DNA from: Fragilariopsis cylindrus CCMP1102
Taxonomy: Eukaryota > Bacillariophyta > Bacillariophyceae > Bacillariales > Bacillariaceae
Length of the DNA stretch: 64,000 bases
Direction: 5' to 3'
NCBI GenBank assembly: GCA_900095095.1
Contig: FMBT01000303.1
Coordinates: 496,001-560,000, forward strand
The position numbers were made by a program, and so were the translations under genes. Numbering within the stretch: position 1 is the first letter of the stretch; each line of letters opens with the position of its first letter. Below the pieces are notes generated by a model. The model did no database searches. It was not told the DNA's origin and worked only from the letters and a program-made list of their open reading frames with translations. This document shows, one piece after another, positions 32,245-42,905 of this stretch.

Positions 32245-33042
32245 TTATATATTCCAATGTATCACATTATCATTTAAATCACAGATCCGTGCGGAGGTCA
32301 CATGGACACATAAGACAGCAATATCATCCCCCACAATAAATTGTGGATACTCGGGATTATGTTTTAAATGTTCTTTTCTATATTTCTCTTCCTCCTTTCC
32401 CGTTAAGATACAACAATCACCATTTAAGGTAATGGTGGATCTAGTACTTGTACTGGTACTTGTACCTTCATTACTATTTGTCTTCTTGTCTTCAGTATCA
32501 ACATCAAAATCATGTACTAATAATGCCACACCCTTTTGTTGTTGTAACATGTCAAATTTTTTTGTATTTTTATTGGTGGACATAATCACAATTTCACCAT
32601 CGATGATATCATGTAAATAGGTAAATCTCATTAAACTTAAATGAGACGAGGTTGCTTGGATATCCACTGTAGATAAATAGGCTAACCGACATTTGGATAA
32701 CATATCACGTAATGGTTGTGGAAAGGGTGGTTTAATTAATGAGGATCGATTATTGTTGGTATTATCATTATTGCTGATGCTATCGTCGTCAATATTTGAT
32801 ATTGTTGATCGTCGACGACGATTAGTGGTCCTTCTATCAATTATATCATGGCTACCATTGTCGCCGTCTTCTTCTTCTCTAGTAGCCTTATTGTTGTTGG
32901 TGCTATTGCTGTTACTGTTACAATTGTAATAACAATACCAACCCAATGATGAAATCGTACCAACGACTAATGTCGTTCCAAGGACTAAACTTAATGCATC
33001 ATTATTACTGATGTTGCTGTTGCTGTTGCTATTTCTCATCAT
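32245..33042 (-). CDS. Membrane-anchored FMN split-barrel protein (PNPOx-like)
   Basis: A 265-residue, intronless protein. A transmembrane helix lies at about residues 17-40 (LSLVLGTTLVVGTISSLGWY), followed by an Asn/Arg linker. The rest is a pyridoxamine-5'-phosphate-oxidase-like split barrel: PLRDMLSKCRLAYLSTVD, SHLSLMRFTYLH, GEIVIMSTNKNTKKFDML, GVALLVHDFD, then STITLNGDCCILTGKEEEKY and PQFIVGDDIAVLCVHV. The order matches small general-stress or PNPOx-like proteins that bind FMN or haem. It is too short at the C-terminus to be a true PNPOx with its PLP-binding end. Substrate unknown. ATG at 33042, with a second Met next to it. A second anchored split-barrel gene lies at 56640. Confidence 0.75.
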   Translation of the reverse strand: MMRNSNSNSNISNNDALSLVLGTTLVVGTISSLGWYCYYNCNSNSNSTNNNKATREEEDGDNGSHDIIDRRTTNRRRRSTISNIDDDSISNNDNTNNNRSSLIKPPFPQPLRDMLSKCRLAYLSTVDIQATSSHLSLMRFTYLHDIIDGEIVIMSTNKNTKKFDMLQQQKGVALLVHDFDVDTEDKKTNSNEGTSTSTSTRSTITLNGDCCILTGKEEEKYRKEHLKHNPEYPQFIVGDDIAVLCVHVTSARICDLNDNVIHWNI

Positions 33043-34268
33043 TTTTTGGAGTGTTGCTGACTGACTGCCGAAATGATTCGATTGATTCGATTGATTGATA
33101 CTCTATGATGCTCGGTTCGCTAGATTGCTTACTGTTTTACGAGTACGAGTACGAGTGTGATGATGATCTGCGTAGTATAACTTTATCCTAATCTAATCTG
33201 CTTACTTCTTGTCTTTACTGCTTCGTCTCTCTTCTTCTTATGAGAGTCTTACGGGTGCTATCTGATCTTCTATTGTTGAACTACTAACGGTAAGATATAT
33301 ATAATATTATTAGGTATCATTGTGATGAGCGTAAAAGTAGGCAATGATAGTGACTCCTTGTATTCACGAGCGAATGATGTCATCGTACGTACTAGTAAGC
33401 GTGTTGAACACGCGATGACGTACCTATAATACTGTGACTCAAATACTATCGATTTGCGGAAATTGCGCACGCACAACAAGCTTAAAAAAAGGTGCATTCG
33501 TTCGCCTTGCTGTACAGTACTCCTAGTCAGTAACTGCTGCACATACTTATTCTGTACAACGATCTTCTGCTACTACTGTAGCTACTGTACTGGCTGCAGT
33601 ACTACTATAGCTGCAGTAGCTACTAGCTTAGTCTACTTAGCTACGAAGGAAGATGTAGCAACTACTAAATATCAGCAAGAAAATGGGACGTCACTAGAAG
33701 TATTCGTTGCCCGACACCTAAAGTAGTGTATATAAGTACCACCACATTTTTTTAATCGATCATGCTATCGAAGTGCGAATGTCTATTGTGAATCGAATCG
33801 CATGATACAACTAGAATCAAAAACGAATACATGTAGGTATTAAGAATATTATTTATGTATATATCATTCATGTATAAAATATATGATGTAGCATGGTATG
33901 GTGGACAATTCGTTAATGTGGCGAATTAAAACTGCTGAAACATTATTCCAGTATAACAACCAGTTTTTTTTCTTTCGAGTATATATATTACTAAACAGAA
34001 TGAATTGAATTGAATCGAATCCACCAAGAATCGAATCCACCAAGAATCGTCTCCGTAATTATGATGTGTACATGCATGCATGCATGCGTATCTAACTATG
34101 CTTGTATGTGCTGGTGGGGATTGACGGACGGTCGAAATGCTGCACTGTTGTGTGTTGTGTGTTGTTGGCTTGTGGTGCTAGGTGCGGATGCAAAAAATAT
34201 CTCTTTTTCTCTAATTGAATCGCAGAGAAAAAAAAGGAACAGTCCTGTTGGTCGAGGCAAAAAAACAA
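33043..34268. other. Intergenic region
   Basis: No supported gene. Five or so TACTGTA/TACAGTA sites cluster at about 33518-33590, the densest group in the window, some in near-palindromic context (GTACAGTAC, GCTGCAGTAC). A 16-bp GAATCCACCAAGAATC unit is duplicated at about 34016-34048. Short frames here are not convincing. Confidence 0.5.
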
Positions 34269-35120
34269 TTAAGGTCGAAATAGTGGTGGTTCCTTATCAT
34301 AAAATGCCTCGGGGATCACACATCCCGCACCATCTTCAATAGTTTCATCATTGTTATTCAATACACATTCCTTACAGAATGCAATCACATCTTCTGGTCC
34401 TAATTCATAAAAATCTTCTAATATATCACAATTACCAGTAGCGACACACCGATCGGCACAATACTTTTCTGGTTTGGTAAAGGCCATTTTTTCATCCCGT
34501 CGATGCTCGGCCATTGCCTCACGGTCGGATTCGCCCATCATCTGTGAGGGATATCCAACCGCACCATCAACATCAATTCGTGATAAACAGCAGCTTTATT
34601 TTTTTTCATCCATTTTTCTTCATATTCTTCATGATGCTCTTGACGATATTTTTCACCATCAATCATATCAGCGACCCAATCTGTTGGATTTTGTGATATA
34701 TTTGAGTGTTGTGTGTGATAAAGAAAAAGAAAAGAAAAGTGGATACAGACAAATACAAGGAGACGAGAGGTAAGTAGACGCTCATGGTAGGCTCAAAACG
34801 AGAGAAGATTAGATGGTGTACTTCTATTTGCAAATTCTTCCTCTATCTTTTAACGTACCTTCCAGGAAAATTCGTGTATTACTATTGCGTTGATGGTGAC
34901 GGGTATGAACAACTGGTGTAAATGCTATCACAGCAGTAGATGTCATTGTCATTGTCATTTGAACTGCTGCTGCAAAAAATCCAATTCCTGTCATAATACC
35001 TAAAAATAGTACTATGACAACATTTAATCCACCATAATTATTTGAATTTTGTATTTCTTTAATTGAACTATGCCGTTTTCGTTGTTGACGTTCATATGTT
35101 GCATGGTCTACGTATGTCAT
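34269..35120 (-). CDS. Plastid-targeted Cys-rich protein, two exons, apparent frameshift
   Basis: Exon 1 is 35120-34859 and exon 2 is 34680-34269; the 178-bp intron starts GTACGT and ends CAACAG. The join completes an Asp codon and reads NTRIFLE/DWVADMIDGEKYRQEHHEEY. A hydrophobic stretch (LNVVIVLFLGIMTGIGFFAAA) and then VIAFTPVVHTRHHQR resembles a signal peptide followed by an ASAFAP-type cut and a basic transit peptide, so plastid import is likely. Exon 2 continues KWMKKNKAAV, then the frame must shift by one base near 34585-34587 to go on as LSRIDVDGAVGYPSQMMGES, ending in a Cys domain (YCADRCVATGNCDILEDF, FCKECVL). One missing T in a T run explains this. I recall similar conserved diatom proteins but no function. 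Either a sequence error or a recent lesion. Confidence 0.65.
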
Positions 35121-36757
35121 TATGATTTATTTGATCTTGTTGTTCTTTGATCTTCCTGATTTGATTTTGATTTTGATTTGATTTGATTTGTGTTGAGAGA
35201 GATTCAGAATTTATTTGTTGTAGGTTTTTGTGATCTAGTAAAAGTAGAAAAGTGAGAGAAGTATTGTATTAAGAGTTGTTTTTGGTTTTCGTTTTGTTTC
35301 GTCTTATGTTTGTAACAACAGGACTGAGTTTGTTTAATCTTGGTAGGTTGATTCATTCATTCATTCGTTCGCTCTTGCTATGCGATGATGCGATCGATCA
35401 GCGGCACGACACGATCATTCCCATTGATTTCGAGATTTTCGAGGTCTAAAGAAAATCCATCAATCACAAAAAATGATGATGGGTTCTTGTTTTTTTCATA
35501 TATTTATGACTCGCGGCAGACATCAAAGAAGCAGCTGTGACGAATTCTTCTAAAAATAGAAATTTAACAAAAAGCAATGGTTGATTTGGGGGAGTGGGAG
35601 ACATCGCGGTGCTAGACTTTGTCGAAAGGGGGAAGTACAGTAAGCTGTTACAGTAACAAGTCACTATCAACAAAGGAAAATTAAAGTTGTAGGAGGCACA
35701 TTCACTATATGCAAATAATAAAAGTTTTGGTACGAAACAATTTTATACACACAAATACATTTTATTTTTCGACTTTTAGGGATTTGAAATTTAGAATATA
35801 AAAAAACCACCCCTTCTAGTGAATTGCCCCGAAAGTAGAATTTATTATTTAATATTATACGAGCAAAGAAAAAGAATAAAAAGAGCGAGGAAGCGAATGA
35901 TTGTAATTGATGTTCTCTTTTCATATAAAATACATGAAGTAATATTATTATATTATAATATATATATAATTTTAATGTATATGAGGAAAAGGTCTTCGTA
36001 CCCGTTAAATGAAAAAACGCGATGCGCTTGATATGTCCAAACGACGACAAGGAGAACAATATTGCATACAGTACTGTGTGGTCGTATTAAAAAAAGACAC
36101 ATAAAATACTATTGAATATACGCACAAAAAAAGAATAGAACGATAAAGCGATGAAAACGCGTCAAACTATCACATAAATAAGTAATAGGAATGTGGTAAC
36201 TTAATGTCGGAAGCAAGTACAGTATCGACTGACATCAATGAGATCACGCTTCTTATTTAAAAGTTGAAAATAGTCAGACGGGAGTGTGTGACTCGACTCG
36301 CTTTTTATTATGGTACAGTATTCAATGATAAAATTTACTGCCGTTGTTCTCCTTCTCCAGTTTCTTCGCGATGGGTGACTCCCCAAAAGAGAGGCATACA
36401 ATAAAAGACTATTTCAAATTTAGCAGATTATTACAGTACAATGCTTTGTTCAACGATCTGCTATTCGTTGTTCTTTTTTTTTATCTTGGCATTTCACAAC
36501 CAAAACTACAACTTACTTAGTTATATAGTCGCGCGGAAATACCGTTGCTCAAAAAACGATGTGAAGTGAAAGAGAACAACAAGAGAGAACAATGATTACG
36601 GTATACATTATACACCATCTTCACATCAATACGAAGTGTAAGTACAAAATTACAGATGTACGCATTTTAAAGCCTTGAACAAAACAATACATATAATAAC
36701 ACGAAAACGATAGGCTCACAAAATATTTTTCTGAACAATCTTCAAAGCAAATCAAAA
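35121..36757. other. 1.6-kb intergenic region between divergent genes
   Basis: No supported gene. AT-rich, with TACAGTA/TACTGTA at about 35636, 35650, 36067, 36219, 36313 and 36432. The minus-strand frame at 35667-36059 is a hydrophobic AT-rich chance frame without a recognisable domain. Confidence 0.5.
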
Positions 36758-37431
36758 ATGTCCTCTACTAAAGAAACAAGACGAGCAAGTATCAGAGCTT
36801 CCATTGCAAGTGGTGATGGTGGTATTGATCTGACCAATTGCGACGAGGCCACAAGGAAATCCTCAAGGACTTTGATTTTGACAAAAACGGTTATATTTCC
36901 AAGGACGAAGTTACCATGGGAGCAAACCTTTTCCAGAAAAGTCTCAAGGAGAACGAACAATTCAAGAAGATGATTTATTGTCTCATTCTTGGATATTTTG
37001 TCTTTTGCTTAACGCTTGGAGGACTTACCTATGGCATCATTAAGGCCAACGAGCAAGTTCGTGTCAATCCTTTGACAGGGATCGCCACTACAACCGGTGG
37101 CGATGCTGTCATGAAGACGGCACCAGCACTTGTCGTACTTGAGGACACTTCGATTCACAATATATCCATTGAAGATCTTAATGCCTTGGAAAAGATTGTC
37201 CTTGGTGGTACTATTTCATTCAATGTAATGGGATTTGCTCGAAAAGAGGACGAAACAGTTATTCTTGTACAAGGTGGATCACTTACATTTAATATGGATG
37301 GACTATTTAATCATACTGGTGTTGAACCTGCTCTACTTTTTGATCACGTTTCTGATGGTGAACGAGAACTTCAATTCGGTTCCTTTGTGAGTTGGTCCAA
37401 TTCCGTTTCGGCATGGTTCAAAAAACTTTAG
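36758..37431 (+). CDS. EF-hand, single-pass membrane protein, apparent frameshift
   Basis: ATG at 36758 opens MSSTKETRRASIRASIAS..IDLTNCDE. The continuation (HKEILKDFDFDKNGYISKDE) lies one frame over, and the shift falls near 36846-36847. One missing G in GAGG(G)CC would make a single frame of about 224 residues. The EF-hand loop DFDKNGYISKDE is complete and should bind calcium. A transmembrane helix follows (MIYCLILGYFVFCLTLGGL), then a probably extracytoplasmic domain with NPLTGIATTTGG, LNALEKIVLGGTISF and GGSLTFNMDGLF. I remember diatom proteins with this EF-hand, helix, outer-domain order, but no assigned role. The downstream frame alone has no ATG before the EF-hand, so the upstream ATG is needed. 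Confidence 0.6.
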
Positions 37432-37928
37432 TGAACGAGAACTTTTTTTTGGTCGGGTATCGTGCCGTTACGGCATGGTTCAATGAATCAATCGGTACAC
37501 TTAGCTTTGTTAACAAAAGGCTTATATTACCAATTACTAGTACAGTAGTAGAAAAATTAATAATTTAACTGATTTACGACCTAGTACCAAAATTAGTAAC
37601 TTGACTGTTTCCTATAATTACTAATTTTGCTCCACGACCAATTAAATATTTCACCCCAGCCCCCCTCATTTTTAAAACTGCTGCGCGATCAAAAATTTCA
37701 AACAGTTTTTGGCGAATGACTAAAAAATTACGAGTTACTATTAGAATCTAATTTAGCTGTTTTCGGAGTAATAACACAACTGACAACAATCTTTCGTTCA
37801 CAATAAAAAATCCACAAAAATATTTTCTCATTGCTGTGCAATACTTGTAGCTTTTCTTTGAGAAGTTACTAATGCCGTTACTACATTTGTCGTAATAGTA
37901 GTAGAGATAAAACAGTATATTAAACGGT
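37432..37928. other. Intergenic region
   Basis: No gene. A second copy of GTTACGGCATGGTTCA near 37467-37482 echoes TTTCGGCATGGTTCA at the end of the upstream CDS, a small duplication. TACAGTAG lies near 37541. Confidence 0.5.
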
Positions 37929-39617
37929 ATGCGTTTTGGTTTCCCTTCAGTATCGTCGGTAATTGTTATTGTCCTATTAAGAATTATTACTCGCAGCGTT
38001 GTACAAGTTGCGTCCGCTCCTCTAGCTCAAGTAGCACATGATTATAATCTAAATCTTACTGCTTCCACTATTATTGCATCCTCATCCACATCAGAATTAG
38101 ATAATTATTATAGCGACAACAGTCTGAAACAAGGCACTGCTGCTACGACAAGTACTATAATTTGTGTTGAAAATTCTAATAAGAAATTCCAATTTCAAGG
38201 TAAAAATAATCGGACGTGTAAATGGGTTGCGACACGAAAAACAAATCAAAAGTGTAGAAAGAATACGATACGTGAACAGTGTCCACTAACGTGTAAGGTC
38301 AAACAGTGTATCATCATCAATCTTCCTATAATAACGGAACCACTAGCAATTATAATTTGTGTTGAAAATTCTAATAAGAAATTCCAGTTTCAAGGTAAAA
38401 ATAATCGTACGTGTAAATGGGTTGCGAAACGAAAAACAAATCAAAAGTGTAGAAAGAATACTATACGTGAACAGTGTCCACTAACGTGTAAGGTCAAACA
38501 GTGCATCAACAACAACAACAACAACAACAACAATAGTAGTAGTGTTGATAATAATAATAATAATAATAATAGTAATAGTAATAGTAATAGTAATAATACC
38601 CAATCTCCTATTACGGATTCTCCCACGGTACAGCCATCTATAATGCAATTTATGACTCCATCATCTGCTCCTGATGCTGTTCCTGATGATGAAGAAACAA
38701 AAATATTTCAAGGTAAAAAAGGAATTTGTATGACTTTACGAGAAGAGGGACGTCAAGGCTCATATACAGAAAATCTTCCAAAGATACAAGCATTAAATCC
38801 ATATTGGGTTACTACATGGGCAACAAAGCCAGCTGATGGAGTTCCAACGCCTCCGTCTGATGATGGACGACGAACAATTCCAGCATATAATAACAATGCA
38901 GGAGAAGGATCATTATCATCATCATCATCAAATATTGATTTCTTTCCAATGCTTTGGGGTTATTATGAAAACAAAATTGATGAATTTCTTATAGACATTC
39001 AACAACAAAATCAACGTGTTGTATTTGGTTTTAATGAACCAGATAAGATTAAACAATCTAATATATCTGTAGAAACTGCAATTGCTGCCTGGCCACAGCT
39101 TGAAGTAACTGTTGCCGAAATGGAAGAAACAGATCGTAGTACCACTATATTAGTTAGTCCATCCTGTGCAAATTCATTGAATGGATCATGGCTTGAAGAA
39201 TTTATGATAAAAGTAGACGAATTAGATTTACGTGTAGATGCAATAGGTGTACATAATTATGGCGGTATAAATTTTAATGCGTTTACAACAAAAATGGAAA
39301 CTATATACGAAAAATATAATCATCGTCCGATTATAATAACAGAATTTGCTGTTGCTGATTGGAATTCAACATCTGTTGAAACAAACAAATTTTCATCCGA
39401 AAATGTATTAAATTTCATGAAACAAGTTATGGATTGGATGGAAGAACCATCCCAGGATTGGATATTAGGTTATGCATGGTTTTCATTTGATATAAATGAT
39501 CAATATGGAACAAGTTCTGCATTATTTGATAGTAATGATAGTTTAACACCATTAGGAGAATACTATTCTACCTTCAAAAACAATAATGATATCATCGCTT
39601 CTATTTCTATTCGATGA
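37929..39617 (+). CDS. Secreted GH128-type (Asl1-like) glycoside hydrolase with two Cys modules
   Basis: A 562-residue, intronless protein. An N-terminal hydrophobic signal (SVIVIVLLRIITRSVVQVAS) precedes two tandem Cys modules at residues 79-127 and 144-192, each with six Cys (RTCKWV, CRKNTIREQCPLTCKVKQC), like ShKT-type modules common in diatom secreted proteins. An Asn/Ser linker follows. The C-terminal half fits the Asl1-like/GH128 barrel: NPYWVTTWATKP, FFPMLWGYYENK, VVFGFNEPD with Glu370, LVSPSCANSL, DAIGVHNYGGINF, IIITEFAVADW with Glu472, and ILGYAWFSFD. Glu370 and Glu472 are the likely acid/base and nucleophile. GH128 enzymes cut beta-1,3-glucan, which in diatoms would be chrysolaminarin, callose-like polymer or that of other cells. 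ATG at 37929 is the first Met. Confidence 0.85.
   Translation: MRFGFPSVSSVIVIVLLRIITRSVVQVASAPLAQVAHDYNLNLTASTIIASSSTSELDNYYSDNSLKQGTAATTSTIICVENSNKKFQFQGKNNRTCKWVATRKTNQKCRKNTIREQCPLTCKVKQCIIINLPIITEPLAIIICVENSNKKFQFQGKNNRTCKWVAKRKTNQKCRKNTIREQCPLTCKVKQCINNNNNNNNNSSSVDNNNNNNNSNSNSNSNNTQSPITDSPTVQPSIMQFMTPSSAPDAVPDDEETKIFQGKKGICMTLREEGRQGSYTENLPKIQALNPYWVTTWATKPADGVPTPPSDDGRRTIPAYNNNAGEGSLSSSSSNIDFFPMLWGYYENKIDEFLIDIQQQNQRVVFGFNEPDKIKQSNISVETAIAAWPQLEVTVAEMEETDRSTTILVSPSCANSLNGSWLEEFMIKVDELDLRVDAIGVHNYGGINFNAFTTKMETIYEKYNHRPIIITEFAVADWNSTSVETNKFSSENVLNFMKQVMDWMEEPSQDWILGYAWFSFDINDQYGTSSALFDSNDSLTPLGEYYSTFKNNNDIIASISIR
38161..38504. repeat. Duplicated Cys-module coding segment
   Basis: Bases about 38158-38309 and 38353-38504 are nearly identical, differing at only a handful of positions by eye, most of them silent. 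The pair encodes the two Cys modules of the GH128-type protein. This closeness points to a recent duplication or gene conversion. Confidence 0.9.
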
Positions 39618-39868
39618 AAAACAACAACGAGAATCAATCGAATCATCTTCGTTGTGGATATGGTTGCTGCAAACAGAAAAGAAGAAAAAGAAGCACTACA
39701 CATCGGATGATCAGCATTTTTTCAGAGCAGATTTAAGACGACGTGATCGGTGATTTGATTCGATTCGTGAGAACCAATTCTACAATTTGCTAAATATTTA
39801 TAGAGCAATCGAGTACCTACCATCAAAATCTTTACCTTTAATACTAAAAGCATAACATGTATCACTTT

Positions 39869-40642
39869 TTAACATACTGAATGACCATTCTTATAATATT
39901 TGACTGGATACTTTCGAATCAATTTAATTGGACTATTGTTTAGTTCCTGTAAAGTAAACGTAGTTTTAGATGTATATCTATCAGTAATGACTTGAATATC
40001 TAATTTTTGATCACGATCTTTGTCGTCAATCGTAGCCTTGGATAGTTCAGGACAAAGATCGGAAGGGAACCTCCATACTTTACAAACTTGTTCAATAATC
40101 CAAGACGGTCCACTTGATGTACGTGCATATAAACCTAGCTTGTTAGGTAAAGCACACCCTTCTCCCCCAGAAACAAGACCGACGTGTGTATCTTGTTTTG
40201 TACCATCTGCTAAAATGGTACGTTTAACAAGTGGACCATTAGAATCACCTTGATATGAATCTTTACCACCTTCTGGATAACCAGCGCAAAGCATTGCATC
40301 GGTAATATTTCCATCGTAGGAAGCACGTTTGTTGCAATCTTCATTCGAGATTGTAGGTACTGTAACATCGTTGAGGAATTTTGCTGGAAGAAAAGTAAGG
40401 AAGGAAGACGAAGAAAGGGGGAAATAAGAGAGAGAGAGAGAAGAAAGAAACACAACGTGACAACGGAACAAAACAAAACGACACGGAACGACATGAAACG
40501 AAACGAAACGAAATGACAGGCCATGCCATGCCATGCCATGCCATGCCATATGATATGAATGTAGATACTATAGAATAAAGTAGTAAACTTCAGGATAATC
40601 TTGTTGAACCACAGGCACGGGACAATCTAAGCCTGAGAGTCG
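39869..40642 (-). pseudogene. Trypsin-like serine protease remnant (3' half only)
   Basis: The main piece is 40383-39869. It reads KFLNDVTVPTISNEDCNKRA, AMLCAGYPEGGKDSYQGDSN, GPLV, HVGLVSGGEGCALPNKLGLY, then a short tail. This is the C-terminal half of an S1 protease, with the catalytic Ser in GDSNGP; the usual GDSGGP is changed and the Cys before it is Tyr. A separate upstream patch at 40642-40571 (RLSGLDCPVPVVQQDYPEV) fits the middle of the same fold. The segments with the catalytic His and Asp are absent: the next coding sequence on that strand ends only about 110 bp further upstream. Splicing the two patches in phase fails. Most likely a broken or truncated gene copy. A (CCATG)n tract at about 40518-40548 lies between the pieces. 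Confidence 0.65.
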
Positions 40643-40750
40643 CTTGGACACAGCGAATCATGGTAATATTAGAAAGATGAATTCTTAAATAATATAAAGG
40701 TAACAAGTTATATATTATAGTTCTACTTTATCCTCTATTTTTTTTTCAGG

Positions 40751-42505
40751 TTAGAATGCTACTGCAGCTAGCATGCACGAAAATGCGATCAGGCCTGTAA
40801 GCAATCTGAAAACGGGACCATGATGTCCTGAGGCATCCGAGATGGCCAGTATCATTTCTTCAATGTCCGCCGCATCTCTCTCGTCATCTACAGAAACTTG
40901 ATTGTCCAATGGAGACGGAGATAACGCATCATCTTCTCCTTGCATTGGAGGTGCATCTTCTTCTTCTTCCACAACTGCAACTGCAACTGCTGCTCCTGAC
41001 CACGACGACGACGACGATGCAACCACGTCAACAGGAAGATCGATATATAGAGTTTGGGTACTCGGGAAAATGTATTCCCCGGATTCTCGGTCTCTCAAGA
41101 CATGTGCCATGAATTCCGAAGGCACATGCTGCGTATAAATAAAGAAGTCGGTGGTGGATGCTGCTGCATCTGCATCTGCAGATGTTGTTGGTTGGAGAAG
41201 GACCGTGGTCGAATTGGCAATACTGGGTTCGGTAAAGGAAATAAATTGCGGTTGGCTGGTAATAGAAATATCCACAGATTCTCCATCGGAAACGATCAAG
41301 ACTGGTGAATCCCCTTGTTCTTCGACGGCAGCTGTAAGAATCAGATCGGGTTCATTTGTTGTAACCACTGACATGTCCGTCGTGACCGGGACGATGTACA
41401 CATACATTCCTGGATCAGGATAACCGTAGTTACTGGTGCTAGTTTTTTCGGTGTATGTGGTTCCTTCGTAGTATGCGTGAAAGGTCCATTCGTACGTTCG
41501 ACCGGCCTTTAGAGTAACTCGTCCGGACCACTCTACTGCCGAACCCTCTGACAAATAGGATTGTTGCGGAATCGTCACGCATGGACTCACCGGGGCAGCG
41601 TTGCCGTCCACCGCACCACAGCTACCTCCAGGAAGCTGGGCCGTTTCAAAAGCTGGAGTTAGGTCGCCCAACCGTTCCAGGTACATTTCCTTGTAATCCA
41701 GTGCATTGACGGCACAAGAACAGGACGTACCTTGTTGTTGCGCTAAATCAAGTGTAGAATCGGAGGCATAACCCGTCCAAGTCCATGGTCCTAACGTAAT
41801 TTCGTATTTGCCTTGTGCCGTCGTCGAAGGATCGTCCGGAGTGGTCAGCCACGTTTGCAAATAATATGTTCCGGGTTCGACCGCCTGATGGTTAAAACTA
41901 TAGATCCACCAACTATACGCCGTGGCTTCTCGCTGTAATGGATCAGAAAAGTTTGAGTCCAATGTAAATTCTTCCATGCAACGACCATCGCGAAGATCGG
42001 AATATTTTTTCATGACGTCATTGGTATCCACAAAGTCACAACTATCAAACTTGGCAGGAGATGTCATGTAGGCAGCGTCACCTAACTTTTCCATTACTTG
42101 GACATCGTCTGGTAACGACGACACGGGAACAGCGCTTAAACCAGTGTCTGCATTTGCAGTAATTCCAGGACCGTACAGAATACCGTGAAATAACAGTTCG
42201 TCTTGAAATCGTGCAATCTCCGGCGAGATGACGGCAATATAAATTGGTTGATCGGGCGAGACAACCTCAAATTTTGTCCAAAAGACAGGAGAGTCGCACG
42301 TTGCTACGCGACGAAGGTACCACGCTTGTTGAATATCAGGAATCTCGTAGGCAGATCCCGAAGTGGAATATTCTGTTCCACAAGTAGCACGACCATCAGC
42401 GACGCCACCGGGATGAGCCTCTACTTTTACTACTCGTCCGTGCAACAGTAGTAGCAGGAGTGCGGCGGGTAGTAGCTTCGGCAGCTGCATGACTAGAAGA
42501 TTCAT
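40751..42505 (-). CDS. Secreted, likely GPI-anchored protein of unknown function
   Basis: A 584-residue, intronless protein. Residues 1-30 are a signal peptide (LLPAALLLLLLHGRVVKVEA). The mature part starts HPGGVADGRATCGTEYS and holds about ten Cys, in pairs consistent with disulfides (CGTEYS, RRVATCDSPVFW, KFDSCDF, DGRCMEEF, TSCSCAVNAL, GGSCGAVDG, VSPCVTIP). Several beta-rich segments occur, such as PGTYYLQTWLT and GRTYEWTFHAYYEGTTY. An acidic stretch comes before a hydrophobic end (VFRLLTGLIAFSCMLAAVAF) typical of a GPI signal. GC content is clearly higher than in the flanks and long amino-acid runs are few, so it looks well constrained. I do not recognise the family. Confidence 0.8.
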   Translation of the reverse strand: MNLLVMQLPKLLPAALLLLLLHGRVVKVEAHPGGVADGRATCGTEYSTSGSAYEIPDIQQAWYLRRVATCDSPVFWTKFEVVSPDQPIYIAVISPEIARFQDELLFHGILYGPGITANADTGLSAVPVSSLPDDVQVMEKLGDAAYMTSPAKFDSCDFVDTNDVMKKYSDLRDGRCMEEFTLDSNFSDPLQREATAYSWWIYSFNHQAVEPGTYYLQTWLTTPDDPSTTAQGKYEITLGPWTWTGYASDSTLDLAQQQGTSCSCAVNALDYKEMYLERLGDLTPAFETAQLPGGSCGAVDGNAAPVSPCVTIPQQSYLSEGSAVEWSGRVTLKAGRTYEWTFHAYYEGTTYTEKTSTSNYGYPDPGMYVYIVPVTTDMSVVTTNEPDLILTAAVEEQGDSPVLIVSDGESVDISITSQPQFISFTEPSIANSTTVLLQPTTSADADAAASTTDFFIYTQHVPSEFMAHVLRDRESGEYIFPSTQTLYIDLPVDVVASSSSSWSGAAVAVAVVEEEEDAPPMQGEDDALSPSPLDNQVSVDDERDAADIEEMILAISDASGHHGPVFRLLTGLIAFSCMLAAVAF

Positions 42506-42905
42506 TATTCGGAGGAAAAGTTAATGACAGACAAAGAAGTAAGGAGCGAGGTTCTACTACTTTCCACTTGCAATATGGATCACATGTTTTATTGGTCGTA
42601 CCAAAAAAATCGTGAATATTTGGAATAGAGGGCTTAAGCTAGCATACCAATACATGCCGCAGAATGTGACGCATAGCTAGTATTTAAAATCTTGGCGCGA
42701 CTATTTTCGAAAAATTGCTCCAACGTTCAGTCTCGCACGATTGAAGTTATTTGCAGCTTAAGGGGTCGTGCGCCACGAACAAAAATTCTCGCTGCGATGT
42801 GCGCGGGTAGGGTGTCAGAAGGAGAACGCAGGGGGTTGCCCTATCGAAAGCCAATCCCTTAATTGTATCCCCTCATGTCCCGCCCCTCCCTTTTAAACAG
42901 CTAAT
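42506..42905. promoter_or_regulatory. Short divergent promoter region
   Basis: 400 bp between two divergent starts, so it likely serves both. It contains GC-richer sequence (42760-42850) unlike most spacers here, and no TACAGTA/TACTGTA. No TATA box assigned. Confidence 0.4.

Noticed and set aside
35667-36059. 130-codon minus-strand frame
   Set aside because: AT-rich hydrophobic frame in a spacer, without domain or splice context.
40341-40549. Minus-strand starts with MAWHGMAWHG
   Set aside because: Produced by a (CCATG)n repeat ahead of the trypsin remnant, not a real N-terminus.
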